Source: Pedobacter sp. MC2016-05
Lineage (GTDB): Bacteria > Bacteroidota > Bacteroidia > Sphingobacteriales > Sphingobacteriaceae
NCBI RefSeq assembly: GCF_026239735.1
Contig: NZ_JAPIVT010000007.1
Coordinates: 124,001-188,000 of the forward strand
Length of the DNA: 64,000 bases
Direction: 5' to 3'
A model generated the notes under the pieces. It was not told the origin of the DNA, ran no database searches, and saw nothing but the letters and a program-made list of their open reading frames with translations. Positions 51,541 to 60,151 of this stretch are shown here, piece after piece; position 1 is the first letter of the stretch; each line of letters starts with the position of its first letter. A program made the position numbers and the translations under genes.

Positions 51541-53619
51541 TTGATTACTAAAGGCAAACGAGTAATTTCATCTATCACCTATTTTTTTCTTGGAGAATAT
51601 TTTTCAGATGCGCTGCGCACCACGCTCACAGTGATCATTCCGATTATATTTTTCTTTTATCTTGGAAATAGGGAAGCTGCAACCGGTATTGGCGTAGGTG
51701 CATTGCTCATTAGTTTAACAGATTTGCCCGATAACCGTTTTAATAAGTTTAGAACGGCTTTATTAAGTCTTGCGTTTTTCTCATTTACCACTTTTTTGGT
51801 TTCACAGGTGTTAGATTATCCTATTTTTAAGGCCCTTGTGATTACCTTTCTGGCCTTCGCATTTTCACTTCTAAGTGTTTACGGTCAAAAAATGGGTTTG
51901 ATAGGAACCATGTCGCTTATTGTATGCGCCTTTGTAATGGGGCTTCATCCGCCACGGCCAATTTATTTTAGTGGATACATGTTACTTGGAGGAATTTGGT
52001 ATTACATGATCAGTTTGATTCAGACAGTCATCAGACCGTATCGTTCGTTGAATCATGCTATTTTTGAGTGCCTGATGGCTAGTGCCGAATTTTTAAAGGC
52101 AAAAGCTAAAAATTATGATCCCAGTATCCCGCTGGATCATCAACAAAAGGAGATCATCAAACTTCATATTCGTGTTAATCAAAAGCACGAACTGATCCGG
52201 AATTTGCTTTTAACTGATCGCTATGCAATGGATCCAGAGAATAACAACGGACAAATTTTGCTGGCCCGGGCCGGCTTTCTTATTGATTTGTATGAGCAAC
52301 TTAACGCGGTGCATTTTGATTACGAAAACGTGAGGCAAACCTTGGCGGGAACTGATGTGCTGCCGTTGATTGCCAGTTTGATAGCTGAACTTGCAGAAGA
52401 AATTGAAGCGCTTGAGCAGCAGATCCGTTCAAAGAATAATCGACCAAGTTCATCAAAAGAGGTGAGCAGGTTTTTAGAAAGTAGAGTACTTTTGATCCAA
52501 AAACTTCCAGCGCTTACTGAAACTCAAACAGAATTTGTCAAAAATGTCTTAGCAAATGTCGACGAGATCAGCAGTATTATAGCTTCCATTCGTAATAAAC
52601 AAACTTTTACTGCGCACCACAAAGCTGGTCGTGAAAAAATTGCTTTTCCTCGTTTTTTAAGTTCCGACCGTTTTGCCTTAAGTGATCATCTCACTTTAAA
52701 ATCACCGATTTTTCGCTTTTCTTTGCGGATGGCGATTTGCTTTCTTTTTGGTTTTATCTTAATCAGTCAATTTCAAGATAGTAAATATAGCTACTGGCTG
52801 TTTCTAACCCTGGTAATTGTCGCCCGCCCAAAATTTTCCATCACCTGGAAACGAAATTTTCAAAGACTCAAAGGCAGTTTAGGGGGGATTGTAATTGGTT
52901 TGGTGTTGGTTTACATCATTAAAAGTTCGGCAGTTCTGTTGTGTACTTCTGCAATTTGTCTGCTTGGTTTTTATGCTTTCAACAGAATCAATTATACCAT
53001 TAGCGTGCTTTTTATTACGCCTGCAGTTATTCTTACTTTAGGGAGTTATCATGGTCATTTTGATCATATTGTGCATGCTAGAATCTTATATACCGCTATC
53101 GGATGTGCCATAGCGATTATGGCTACTTATCTTTTTCCCATCTGGGATAGCAAAAACCTACATCAAAAGATAAAGGAAGCAGCAGATGCCAGCTTGAAGT
53201 ACTTCATGATCGCCACAACGGAATCTAATCAGGGTGAAAATACGGCGAGACTCGCACGCAAGAATGCAAACCTTAGCCTTTCAAGCTTGTCTGAGTCTAT
53301 CGAATCTGCCAGTCAGGAACCTCAGCAATCGTCAACAGATTTGAAGAACTTCTACGAGTTGCAGGTGATCATTTATAAAATTAATGCTATGGTTACTTCT
53401 ATCTTTTTATCAGGAGAAAGAGTAAATCAAAATTTTAATGATCAAATATTTAACGAGATCCATTTAAATCTAAACTTAAGTTCGGAAAGTTCTGTTAATA
53501 GACTTGAATCTAATCAACAGTCCATCGGCGAAGTAGTTGCCAATAATGCATTGTATCAAAAATTACTTATCATTCTATCCTTATCTGCTAACCTTAACGA
53601 GTGCTACAAAATCAGCTAA
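51541..53619 (+). CDS. FUSC family inner membrane protein
   Basis: About 692 residues from TTG 51541; another TTG lies at 51496 and there is no ATG near, so the start is uncertain. I chose 51541 because it leaves about ten residues before the first conserved block (ITYFFLGEYFSDALR), the common N-terminus of the family. Two six-helix membrane bundles (about residues 20-170 and 385-530) flank a cytoplasmic helical domain (about 185-360), the FUSC/YccS layout. Members relate to aromatic-acid efflux (AaeB) and to polyprotein membrane carriers; the substrate is unknown. It stands alone with no obvious partner membrane-fusion gene in the window. Confidence 0.87.
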   Translation: MITKGKRVISSITYFFLGEYFSDALRTTLTVIIPIIFFFYLGNREAATGIGVGALLISLTDLPDNRFNKFRTALLSLAFFSFTTFLVSQVLDYPIFKALVITFLAFAFSLLSVYGQKMGLIGTMSLIVCAFVMGLHPPRPIYFSGYMLLGGIWYYMISLIQTVIRPYRSLNHAIFECLMASAEFLKAKAKNYDPSIPLDHQQKEIIKLHIRVNQKHELIRNLLLTDRYAMDPENNNGQILLARAGFLIDLYEQLNAVHFDYENVRQTLAGTDVLPLIASLIAELAEEIEALEQQIRSKNNRPSSSKEVSRFLESRVLLIQKLPALTETQTEFVKNVLANVDEISSIIASIRNKQTFTAHHKAGREKIAFPRFLSSDRFALSDHLTLKSPIFRFSLRMAICFLFGFILISQFQDSKYSYWLFLTLVIVARPKFSITWKRNFQRLKGSLGGIVIGLVLVYIIKSSAVLLCTSAICLLGFYAFNRINYTISVLFITPAVILTLGSYHGHFDHIVHARILYTAIGCAIAIMATYLFPIWDSKNLHQKIKEAADASLKYFMIATTESNQGENTARLARKNANLSLSSLSESIESASQEPQQSSTDLKNFYELQVIIYKINAMVTSIFLSGERVNQNFNDQIFNEIHLNLNLSSESSVNRLESNQQSIGEVVANNALYQKLLIILSLSANLNECYKIS

Positions 53620-53702
53620 TTGATTTTTACATCAATATGCATTTTCACATAAACAGATTCAATACGTATTTGTTATTATTACGTTTTTAAAGGAGATACA
53701 AA

Positions 53703-54497
53703 ATGGATTTAAATCTAAAAAATAAAACAGCTTTTATCAGCGGCTCAACAGCTGGTATTGGTTATGCTATTGCCGAAAGTTTTTTAAAAGAAGGGGTCAA
53801 TGTAATTATCAACGGAAGATCGAAAGATACTGTTGATACTGCCGTAGAAGACTTGAAAAAAACTACTGGAAGTAACTCGGTAAGTGGAATTGCTGCAGAT
53901 TTTTCAAAGGTAGATGAGGTGAATGATTTAATCGCTGCTTTGCCACAGATTGATATTTTAATAAATAACGCCGGGATCTTCGAACCAAAATCATTTGAAG
54001 AAATTAATGATGAAGATTGGTTTCGCTTTTTTGAAGTGAATGTGATGAGCGGAATTCGTTTATCACGTCATATTTTTCCAAAGATGCTGGAAAACAATTG
54101 GGGTAGGATTATCTTCATTTCCAGTGAGTCTGCTGTGTTCATTCCCGATGAAATGATCCATTATGGAATGACAAAAACCGCCCAATTGGGTGTGAGCAGA
54201 GGTTTAGCTGAGCTAAGCAAAGGTACAAATGTTACCGTAAATTCAATTTTGCCTGGACCCACAAAATCAAAAGGTGTTGGAGGCTTTATTGAAGATTTAG
54301 CAAAAAAGGGAAATATCACCATCGCCGAAGTTGAGGAGGATTTCTTTAAAAATATGCGTCCGACTTCGTTAATCCAACGGTTTTTGGATGTAAGTGAGAT
54401 TGCCAATGCAGTAACTTATTATTCAAGTCCATTGGCTTCTGGCACAAACGGGGCAGCAATACGTGTAGAAGGCGGCTTAATCCGTTCAATTTTATAA
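53703..54497 (+). CDS. SDR family oxidoreductase
   Basis: A 264-aa short-chain dehydrogenase. The cofactor motif GSTAGIG is at about residues 15-21, ILINNAG at about 84-90, the catalytic Ser in FISSES (about 139-144) and Tyr/Lys in HYGMTKTAQ (about 156-164). The C-terminus ends with the common SPLASGTNGAAIRVEGG. It would be a cytoplasmic NAD(P)H-dependent oxidoreductase of unknown substrate. It has 83 bp upstream of AT-rich promoter-like DNA and is followed 22 bp later by msrA, so the two may be in one transcript. Confidence 0.94.
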   Translation: MDLNLKNKTAFISGSTAGIGYAIAESFLKEGVNVIINGRSKDTVDTAVEDLKKTTGSNSVSGIAADFSKVDEVNDLIAALPQIDILINNAGIFEPKSFEEINDEDWFRFFEVNVMSGIRLSRHIFPKMLENNWGRIIFISSESAVFIPDEMIHYGMTKTAQLGVSRGLAELSKGTNVTVNSILPGPTKSKGVGGFIEDLAKKGNITIAEVEEDFFKNMRPTSLIQRFLDVSEIANAVTYYSSPLASGTNGAAIRVEGGLIRSIL

Positions 54498-54519
54498 CAT
54501 AACACATTAGAATATAATT

Positions 54520-55011
54520 ATGAATACTGAAAAAGCCATATTAGCAGGAGGTTGTTTCTGGGGGGTAGAGGAATTGATCCGTCATCAAACAGGCGTAATT
54601 TCAACAGTAGTGGGTTATACTGGCGGCAACGTGCCGAATGCTACATACCGAAATCATGGCACCCACGCCGAAGGAATAGAAATTGTATTTAATCCTGAAG
54701 AAATATCATATCGAAAATTATTGGAGTATTTTTTTCAAATTCATGATCCGACAACAAAAAACCGTCAGGGAAATGATGTAGGTACATCTTATCGTTCGGC
54801 GATTTTTTATCTCAGTGAGGAGCAAAAAAATACTGCGCTTGAATTGATTCAGGAACTCGAAAATTCGGGCAAATGGCCTGGAAAATTTGTTACAGAAGTT
54901 GTTCCTGCCGGTGATTTCTGGAATGCCGAAGAAGATCATCAGGATTATCTTCAGAAGATTCCTTATGGTTATACCTGCCATTTTGAAAGACAGGATTGGA
55001 AACTGGATTAA
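54520..55011 (+). CDS. msrA: Peptide-methionine (S)-S-oxide reductase MsrA
   Basis: A 163-aa cytoplasmic methionine sulfoxide reductase that repairs oxidised methionine in proteins. The active-site motif GGCFWG holds catalytic Cys12; other signatures are VVGYTGG (about 32-38), [16 protein letters not shown] (about 49-64) and [15 protein letters not shown] (about 128-142). A second Cys near the end (YTCHF, about 152) could resolve the sulfenic acid. Shortly after its stop lies a terminator. The preceding SDR gene is close enough to share a transcript. Confidence 0.97.
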   Translation: MNTEKAILAGGCFWGVEELIRHQTGVISTVVGYTGGNVPNATYRNHGTHAEGIEIVFNPEEISYRKLLEYFFQIHDPTTKNRQGNDVGTSYRSAIFYLSEEQKNTALELIQELENSGKWPGKFVTEVVPAGDFWNAEEDHQDYLQKIPYGYTCHFERQDWKLD

Positions 55012-55018
55012 AAAAGAA

Positions 55019-55050
55019 ATGAGCTTGCAGGTGCAAACTCATTTTTTTTT
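55019..55050 (+). terminator. Terminator of the SDR-msrA unit
   Basis: ATGAG and TTGCA (55019-55029) pair with TGCAA and CTCAT (55032-55042), one C/A mismatch, loop GG, followed by a long T-run to 55050. Confidence 0.88.
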
Positions 55051-55063
55051 GAGCATTGATTAT

Positions 55064-56020
55064 TTAATTTTTAACTAAATACCTTTTATCGGTCAACGAA
55101 ATCAGAAAGTTTTCCAGATCCATTTTTTCGGTTTCAGTTAGGTTTAAAGGTTTGGCTAAGAGCGAATCTCGTGAAATTGGATTCGGAACAATTTTATCGG
55201 GATCGTTATAATAATCGATAACTTCCCTTAACGTATTAAACATACCGTTGTGCATATAGGGTGCAGTAATGGCAATATTCCTAAGCGGACCGATTTTAAA
55301 TTTCCCCAAGTCGGATGGTTTTTTAGTAACCACAGCTCTTCCACTGTCAATCAATTTCTTCCCATCAAACAAACCAATTGCTCTAAATTCAATGTTATTA
55401 AAATCGGGACCGAAATGACATTGAACGCAGTTTGCTTTTCCATTAAATAACAAAAACCCCCTTTTGGCCGATTCACTTACAGCATTCTGATTATCATTCA
55501 TTCGCCAATCATCAAAGGGTGTATCTGTGGTTTCTAATGTGCGTTGAAAATCCGCTAAAGCCTGCGCCAGATTTTTCCGATTAGGTTCCTCATTAAAAAT
55601 CTTTTTAAAGGCATTGAGATAAAATTTATTGGCTTGCAGCCTTTTGATCGCCACTGGTATGGGAAGATTCATTTCTACAGGATTTTCGATCGGAATTAAT
55701 GCCTGATCTTCCAAAGTTTTTGCTCTTCCATCCCAAAAGAAACTTACCTGCAATGCCAAATTCATTGATGAAGGCGTATTTCTGGTTCCTTTTTGATCAT
55801 TTACCCCCAAACTTAATGTAGCGGTGTCGGCAAAGGCAAATTCTTCTTTATGGCAACTCGCACAACTGATTTTTTTATTGCTTGAAAGAATTGGGTCATT
55901 GAAAAGAATCTTGCCTAACTCAACAGTTGTTTTTGGTTCTGCCTCCACAAAGCCAAAATGTGCTGTTAAGCTAACAAAAGCGCAGATAAAAATTAAATAA
56001 CCAAGCTTTTTCATTGTCAT
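55064..56020 (-). CDS. Dihaem cytochrome c peroxidase / MauG family protein
   Basis: A 318-aa exported dihaem protein. The signal peptide ends near FVEAEP (about residue 28). Two c-type haem motifs: CASCH (Cys53, Cys56, His57) and CVQCH (about 197-201). Other family segments are NTPSSMNLALQVSFFWDGRA, the likely distal region, and IAITAPYMHNGMFNTLREVI with a Met/His pair near the second haem. It should reduce hydrogen peroxide with electrons from a periplasmic cytochrome; MauG-like oxidation is an alternative. A small secreted protein lies 4 bp upstream on the same strand. ATG 56020 and 56014 are both possible starts. Confidence 0.94.
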   Translation of the reverse strand: MTMKKLGYLIFICAFVSLTAHFGFVEAEPKTTVELGKILFNDPILSSNKKISCASCHKEEFAFADTATLSLGVNDQKGTRNTPSSMNLALQVSFFWDGRAKTLEDQALIPIENPVEMNLPIPVAIKRLQANKFYLNAFKKIFNEEPNRKNLAQALADFQRTLETTDTPFDDWRMNDNQNAVSESAKRGFLLFNGKANCVQCHFGPDFNNIEFRAIGLFDGKKLIDSGRAVVTKKPSDLGKFKIGPLRNIAITAPYMHNGMFNTLREVIDYYNDPDKIVPNPISRDSLLAKPLNLTETEKMDLENFLISLTDKRYLVKN

Positions 56021-56024
56021 CTAA

Positions 56025-56402
56025 CTATTTTACTCTTTTAAATGTAAAACCGTTAGCACCGGCAACTCGAGCTTTACAGGTATCTGAAATCACATCGAAT
56101 TTCACTGAATCTCGTTCCCCAAAAATGGTTAATTTATACTTTCCATTATATTTTGAATTGCAAATGGGATCGGCAATGAAAATAGTGTCTTTGCTTACAT
56201 GATAGGTTCCATTAACGAAGGTTTTTTTATTTGCAAATCCATCGTAGGTGCCATCCGCTCTGAAAAGCAACAGAATCGATAATGGACCTTCTTTATAAAC
56301 TGTTTTGGATTCCCATTTTCCCAATAATGGGTTGGGTTCATCAATTAATTTGAAACTGCAAATGGCAAGTACTATTGCAATAAAGGCTAATTTTTTTTTC
56401 AT
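56025..56402 (-). CDS. Small secreted lipocalin-like protein
   Basis: A 125-aa protein from ATG 56402; the frame is open for 34 further codons upstream but the signal peptide (MKKKLAFIAIVLAICSFKLI) begins here. After it come LLGKWESKTVYKEGPLSILL and LFRADGTYDGFANK, a beta-barrel-like pattern opening with GKWES, typical of small lipocalin-like Bacteroidota proteins. No catalytic motif is visible. It ends 4 bp before the start of the dihaem peroxidase on the same strand, so the two are probably co-transcribed and may both act in the periplasm. Confidence 0.78.
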   Translation of the reverse strand: MKKKLAFIAIVLAICSFKLIDEPNPLLGKWESKTVYKEGPLSILLLFRADGTYDGFANKKTFVNGTYHVSKDTIFIADPICNSKYNGKYKLTIFGERDSVKFDVISDTCKARVAGANGFTFKRVK

Positions 56403-56524
56403 GACCTTGAGTTTAATGATATCGTTATTTGATACCACAAAGTAACTTAAGGCGTAGCAAAATTGAGTTTGATGTTGTTGCAATTTGATCTGAAAACGTT
56501 GCAAGAGGCCAATAAAGAGTTTAT

Positions 56525-59452
56525 TTAATTTTTTTGCGCCTCACTAGGACTAAAACCAAAATGTTTCGAAAACGCAGTAGAAAAATTCTGTGGGTTTCCG
56601 TAACCTACCATGTAGGCAATTTCTGCAACTGTACCAACCTTATTTTTTAACAGCTTTAATGCATGCTCCATTCTAATTATTCTGATTAAATCACCTGGAC
56701 TTTGATTAATTAAAGCAATTAATTTTCTATGTAATTGTGTTCTGCTTAAACCAATTTCTACTCCTAATTTTTCTACGCTAAACTGCTCATCATCCAAATG
56801 TAGTGCAACCGTACTTTTAACCTTCCCTAAAAAAACTTTCTCCATTGATGGGAGATCAGTATGGTTGGAAAGCCAAAGATTGTTTTTTCCATAAGCTTCG
56901 CGAAGCTGTTTTCGGGTATTAATTAAGCTCTGAATGATGGAGAGCAGCTCTCTTTGATCAAATGGTTTGCTTAGATAAGCGTCGGCATTTTGCTCAAAAC
57001 CAGCAACACGACTATCGATATCTGCTTTTGCAGTTAAAATAATTACCGGAATATGGCTCGTTTTAGCTTCTGCTTTTACTGTGGCACAAACCTGATAACC
57101 ATCCACTTGCGGCATCATTAAATCGGTAATAATTAAATCTGGAATGGACTTTTTACTTTTTTCAATGCCAACCAATCCATTTTCAGCAGTTTCTATCCTG
57201 TAACGATGGGAAAGTAACTGTGTAATGTAATTTCGAATCTCAGCATTATCTTCAACTACCAAAATTAAGGGTAAGCCATCATTTTGAATACTGACAGGTT
57301 GATTGGTATTGGTTACTTTACTTAAAATTTCTGGCGACGAAATGAAATGATCAGTATCCATATTTTCGCTTGTTACGGTCTTAAAATGAATTCTAATTGT
57401 CGTTCCTTCATTTTCTATACTGCTGATAAAAAGTTTACCATCCATTAAATTTACAAGCTCTTTTGTAATGGCCAAACCAATTCCTGTACCTTCATGTGCT
57501 CTCGAATCAGAAGAATCTACTTGGTAAAATCGATCAAAAATGTAAGGCAACTTGCTTTCAGGAATTCCAATTCCATTATCCATGATGCTAATTTCAAAGT
57601 CGCTTTCTTCACCTTCGGAAATATTTACAATTATTTTGCCGTCCTGTTTGGTAAATTTTACTGCATTCGAAATGAGATTTATCAATATTCTTTCCAACTT
57701 TTCCTGATCAATTGATAACCAAAGTTTTTCCCAATCAGACTTGAAATTCAATTGAATGTTCTTTTCATGAGCCAAAGATTCAAAAGATAGAACGTTATGC
57801 TTCACTATGGCAACCAATTCTGTATCTTGGTTTTTGGTTTGCATTTGGCCCGATTCCAACTTACTTAAATCAAGCAATTGGTTTATCAAACCCAATAATC
57901 TTTCTGCATTTTGTAGTATTGTTTTCGCGTAAGAGGTAATCATTAAATATTTACCATCTAGCATAATCTGTTTTGCGGGACCCAAAATTAAAGTAAGTGG
58001 GGTACGAAATTCATGTGTTAGATTGATAAAAAATCGCGATTTTACTGCGTCCATCTCTCGCAATCGATCTGCCTGTTGCTGTACTTCGAAGGTTCTTGCT
58101 GCAACGGTAATTTCCAATTTTTCGGCTTGTTGGGTAATTAATTCCAGCTTTTCCTTTTCTTGTGCCATTGCTTTGGCTGATAATTGTTCTACCTCAATTA
58201 ACCGCGAAGAAAGATTTTGATTGGTTCGGGCAAAATCAAGCGCTAAATAAATAGAATAGCAAAATGGAAAAGAGAGTAGCCCAATAGCCATCGTAAGGCA
58301 TCGCAATGGATAGTTTTGCCACAATTTAAAAACATCGGCGCCAACAAAAAAGTAGAAAAATAAAATCATAATCATGCCAACTCCAACAATCCAGGCATAA
58401 GGAATTTGACTTCGAATGGTTTTAAACAATCTCCAAAGACTATCGATCATAATGATCAAAAAGACGATATCCGATCCATCGAAACCATCGTGATATGGAA
58501 AAATGAAATATTTTATGAGGTAAAGAATGGTTATAGATGCCACTACAATGCTTTTCCATTTTGGGATAGTGAGGTTGCCTACCTTATACAATAAAACCCA
58601 CGATATGGCTTTGCCAATAATCGAACTCACAAAAAATACAGGATCAGATAGTTTTTGTATTTCGGGGTTCGATGTAATACTATACATGCAAACCGACCAA
58701 GAAGTTGCCGCAAAAAGTACCGAATAAAAGAAATAATAAAGGTTTAATTTCTGTTTAGGATAAAATAGAAAGAAGAAGAGATGAAGTAAGCCTAATGCAA
58801 ACTGAACTGCAATAGGCATTAACATGTATTCGAAAAGACCTTTGTTTTTCTTGTTGATTGCCTGCATTTCAGTGTATTCTCCTGTCCAAATTTGAAAACC
58901 TACAAAATCAGGATAGATTGGGTTATAATTGGCATATTTTATGGCGATTAAATGCGGCTTGTTGTCGGTTACTTCGAATGGAATAACTTCAAATGGTGCT
59001 CTTTCGGCTTTTGTATCGGTTGCTGTCGTTCCTATTTGTCCAAACCTTGTTTTAAAAACACCATCAAAATAAATTTCAGATGCACCATCGTGATTGATTC
59101 TTAGCCCCAGTGTTTTTCCAATCAACGAACTATCTACGGCAATCCACAATCTAAACCAGCCACTTCCTTTCCATCCTCCAATAATATTTTTTGTATTGAA
59201 TAACGGGTTAACTTTCGCCGATAAACTGTCTTTAACTTCTGGATTTTTCCATTTTTGGCTACTATCGGGTATGAAAGTCCATGCAGATTTATTGAGGTTA
59301 AACTCGAAATTCTTAGTGTTTATGCTATCTGCAGTTATGTTGATAACCTGATTTTGAGCGCAAATTTTTGCACTTGAAAAAAGACAAAATAAAATTATAA
59401 GCCAAGGTCGATTGTTAATAAGTGTGAGATTTATGACAATTGGAAAATTCAT
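56525..59452 (-). CDS. Hybrid two-component regulator: 7TM sensor kinase with receiver and AraC output
   Basis: A 975-aa one-piece two-component system. After a signal peptide (about 1-32), a periplasmic 7TMR-DISMED2-like beta-sandwich (about 40-195; GWFRLWIAVDSSLIGKTLGL) is followed by about seven membrane helices (205-395), a coiled coil (about 400-460), a HisKA domain with phospho-His about 480 in THEFRTPL, a HATPase domain (about 580-690; NLISNAVKFT, DNGIGIPESKLPYIFDRFYQ, GTGIGLAI), a receiver with phospho-Asp about 777 in DLIITDLMMP, and an AraC-type helix-turn-helix (about 885-975; GYGNPQNFSTAFSKHFGFSP). Typical hybrid systems controlling polysaccharide loci use a Reg_prop sensor, but this one has the 7TM type. 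No clear target gene is adjacent. Confidence 0.96.
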   Translation of the reverse strand: MNFPIVINLTLINNRPWLIILFCLFSSAKICAQNQVINITADSINTKNFEFNLNKSAWTFIPDSSQKWKNPEVKDSLSAKVNPLFNTKNIIGGWKGSGWFRLWIAVDSSLIGKTLGLRINHDGASEIYFDGVFKTRFGQIGTTATDTKAERAPFEVIPFEVTDNKPHLIAIKYANYNPIYPDFVGFQIWTGEYTEMQAINKKNKGLFEYMLMPIAVQFALGLLHLFFFLFYPKQKLNLYYFFYSVLFAATSWSVCMYSITSNPEIQKLSDPVFFVSSIIGKAISWVLLYKVGNLTIPKWKSIVVASITILYLIKYFIFPYHDGFDGSDIVFLIIMIDSLWRLFKTIRSQIPYAWIVGVGMIMILFFYFFVGADVFKLWQNYPLRCLTMAIGLLSFPFCYSIYLALDFARTNQNLSSRLIEVEQLSAKAMAQEKEKLELITQQAEKLEITVAARTFEVQQQADRLREMDAVKSRFFINLTHEFRTPLTLILGPAKQIMLDGKYLMITSYAKTILQNAERLLGLINQLLDLSKLESGQMQTKNQDTELVAIVKHNVLSFESLAHEKNIQLNFKSDWEKLWLSIDQEKLERILINLISNAVKFTKQDGKIIVNISEGEESDFEISIMDNGIGIPESKLPYIFDRFYQVDSSDSRAHEGTGIGLAITKELVNLMDGKLFISSIENEGTTIRIHFKTVTSENMDTDHFISSPEILSKVTNTNQPVSIQNDGLPLILVVEDNAEIRNYITQLLSHRYRIETAENGLVGIEKSKKSIPDLIITDLMMPQVDGYQVCATVKAEAKTSHIPVIILTAKADIDSRVAGFEQNADAYLSKPFDQRELLSIIQSLINTRKQLREAYGKNNLWLSNHTDLPSMEKVFLGKVKSTVALHLDDEQFSVEKLGVEIGLSRTQLHRKLIALINQSPGDLIRIIRMEHALKLLKNKVGTVAEIAYMVGYGNPQNFSTAFSKHFGFSPSEAQKN

Positions 59453-59586
59453 AAAGTGTTGAGGCTGTTTGTTCTAAACTAAATAATATTATTCAATTAT
59501 TGATAAAAACATATTCTTTTCATTGCCATCAGCCAATTAAATATCAGATTGTAAATGTTAATTTTACATCGATAAAACCAAATCAC

Positions 59587-60101
59587 ATGAAAACAATAAA
59601 ATTATTAACCAGCTTGTTTGCTAGTTGCTGTACTCGGTAATGCAAAAGCACAAACTACTACTACAGATGTAGTAAAAGAATGGGAGCGCAAAAGCTTACA
59701 CAAAAGAGTATTTGGATGCCATGCCCGAAAAAGATTATGACCTTAAGCCAACACCAGAAATGAGGTCTTTTGCCGATCAAATGTTACACTTAGCAGCAGA
59801 TAACGATGTTTTTACAGCGGCTGCATTAGGTACAAAATCTCCAGCAGGAATGGATGAATTGGAAAAAAACAGCTAAAAAACTAAAGTTGCCGTTACCAAA
59901 AATGTTTTAGATAGTTACGATTTTGTAATTGCCGCTATTAAAAAGATAAGCACCATACAATTGAATGAAAAAGTGAAACTTTTTGATCGCCTTGAGCTAT
60001 CAAGAGAACAAGCTTTTGAAAACGGGTTTGAACATCAAAACGCACCACCGCGGACAAACAACCGTTTATTTGCGATTAGCCGTACAAAGCCACCACAATA
60101 A
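59587..60101 (+). pseudogene. DinB family protein gene broken by several frameshifts
   Basis: ATG 59587 begins a signal peptide reading MKTIKLLTSLFAS, then the frame is lost. Joining frames restores AVLGNAKAQ, EYLDAMPEKDYDLKPTPEMR, SFADQMLHLAADNDVFTAAA, TKVAVTKNVLDSYDFVIAAI and THHRGQTTVYLRLA followed by TKPPQ and TAA at 60099. That is a complete exported DinB-like four-helix protein with metal His in MLHLA and HHRGQ. At least five single-base indels are needed: near 59620, 59690, 59865, 60035 and 60085. The amino acids between breaks look normal, so the inactivation is recent or the sequence has errors here. Confidence 0.85.
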
Positions 60102-60118
60102 AAATTATTTTAATCAAC

Positions 60119-60145
60119 AAAGCCTTTCGGATTCCGAAAGGCTTT
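60119..60145. terminator. Hairpin between the DinB remnant and the RND pump
   Basis: AAAGCCTTTCGG (60119-60130) pairs perfectly with CCGAAAGGCTTT (60134-60145) around an ATT loop. It lies just past the stop of the CusA-like gene on the other strand and the pseudogene's stop, so it may terminate both directions. Confidence 0.75.
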
Positions 60146-60151
60146 GTGCTT

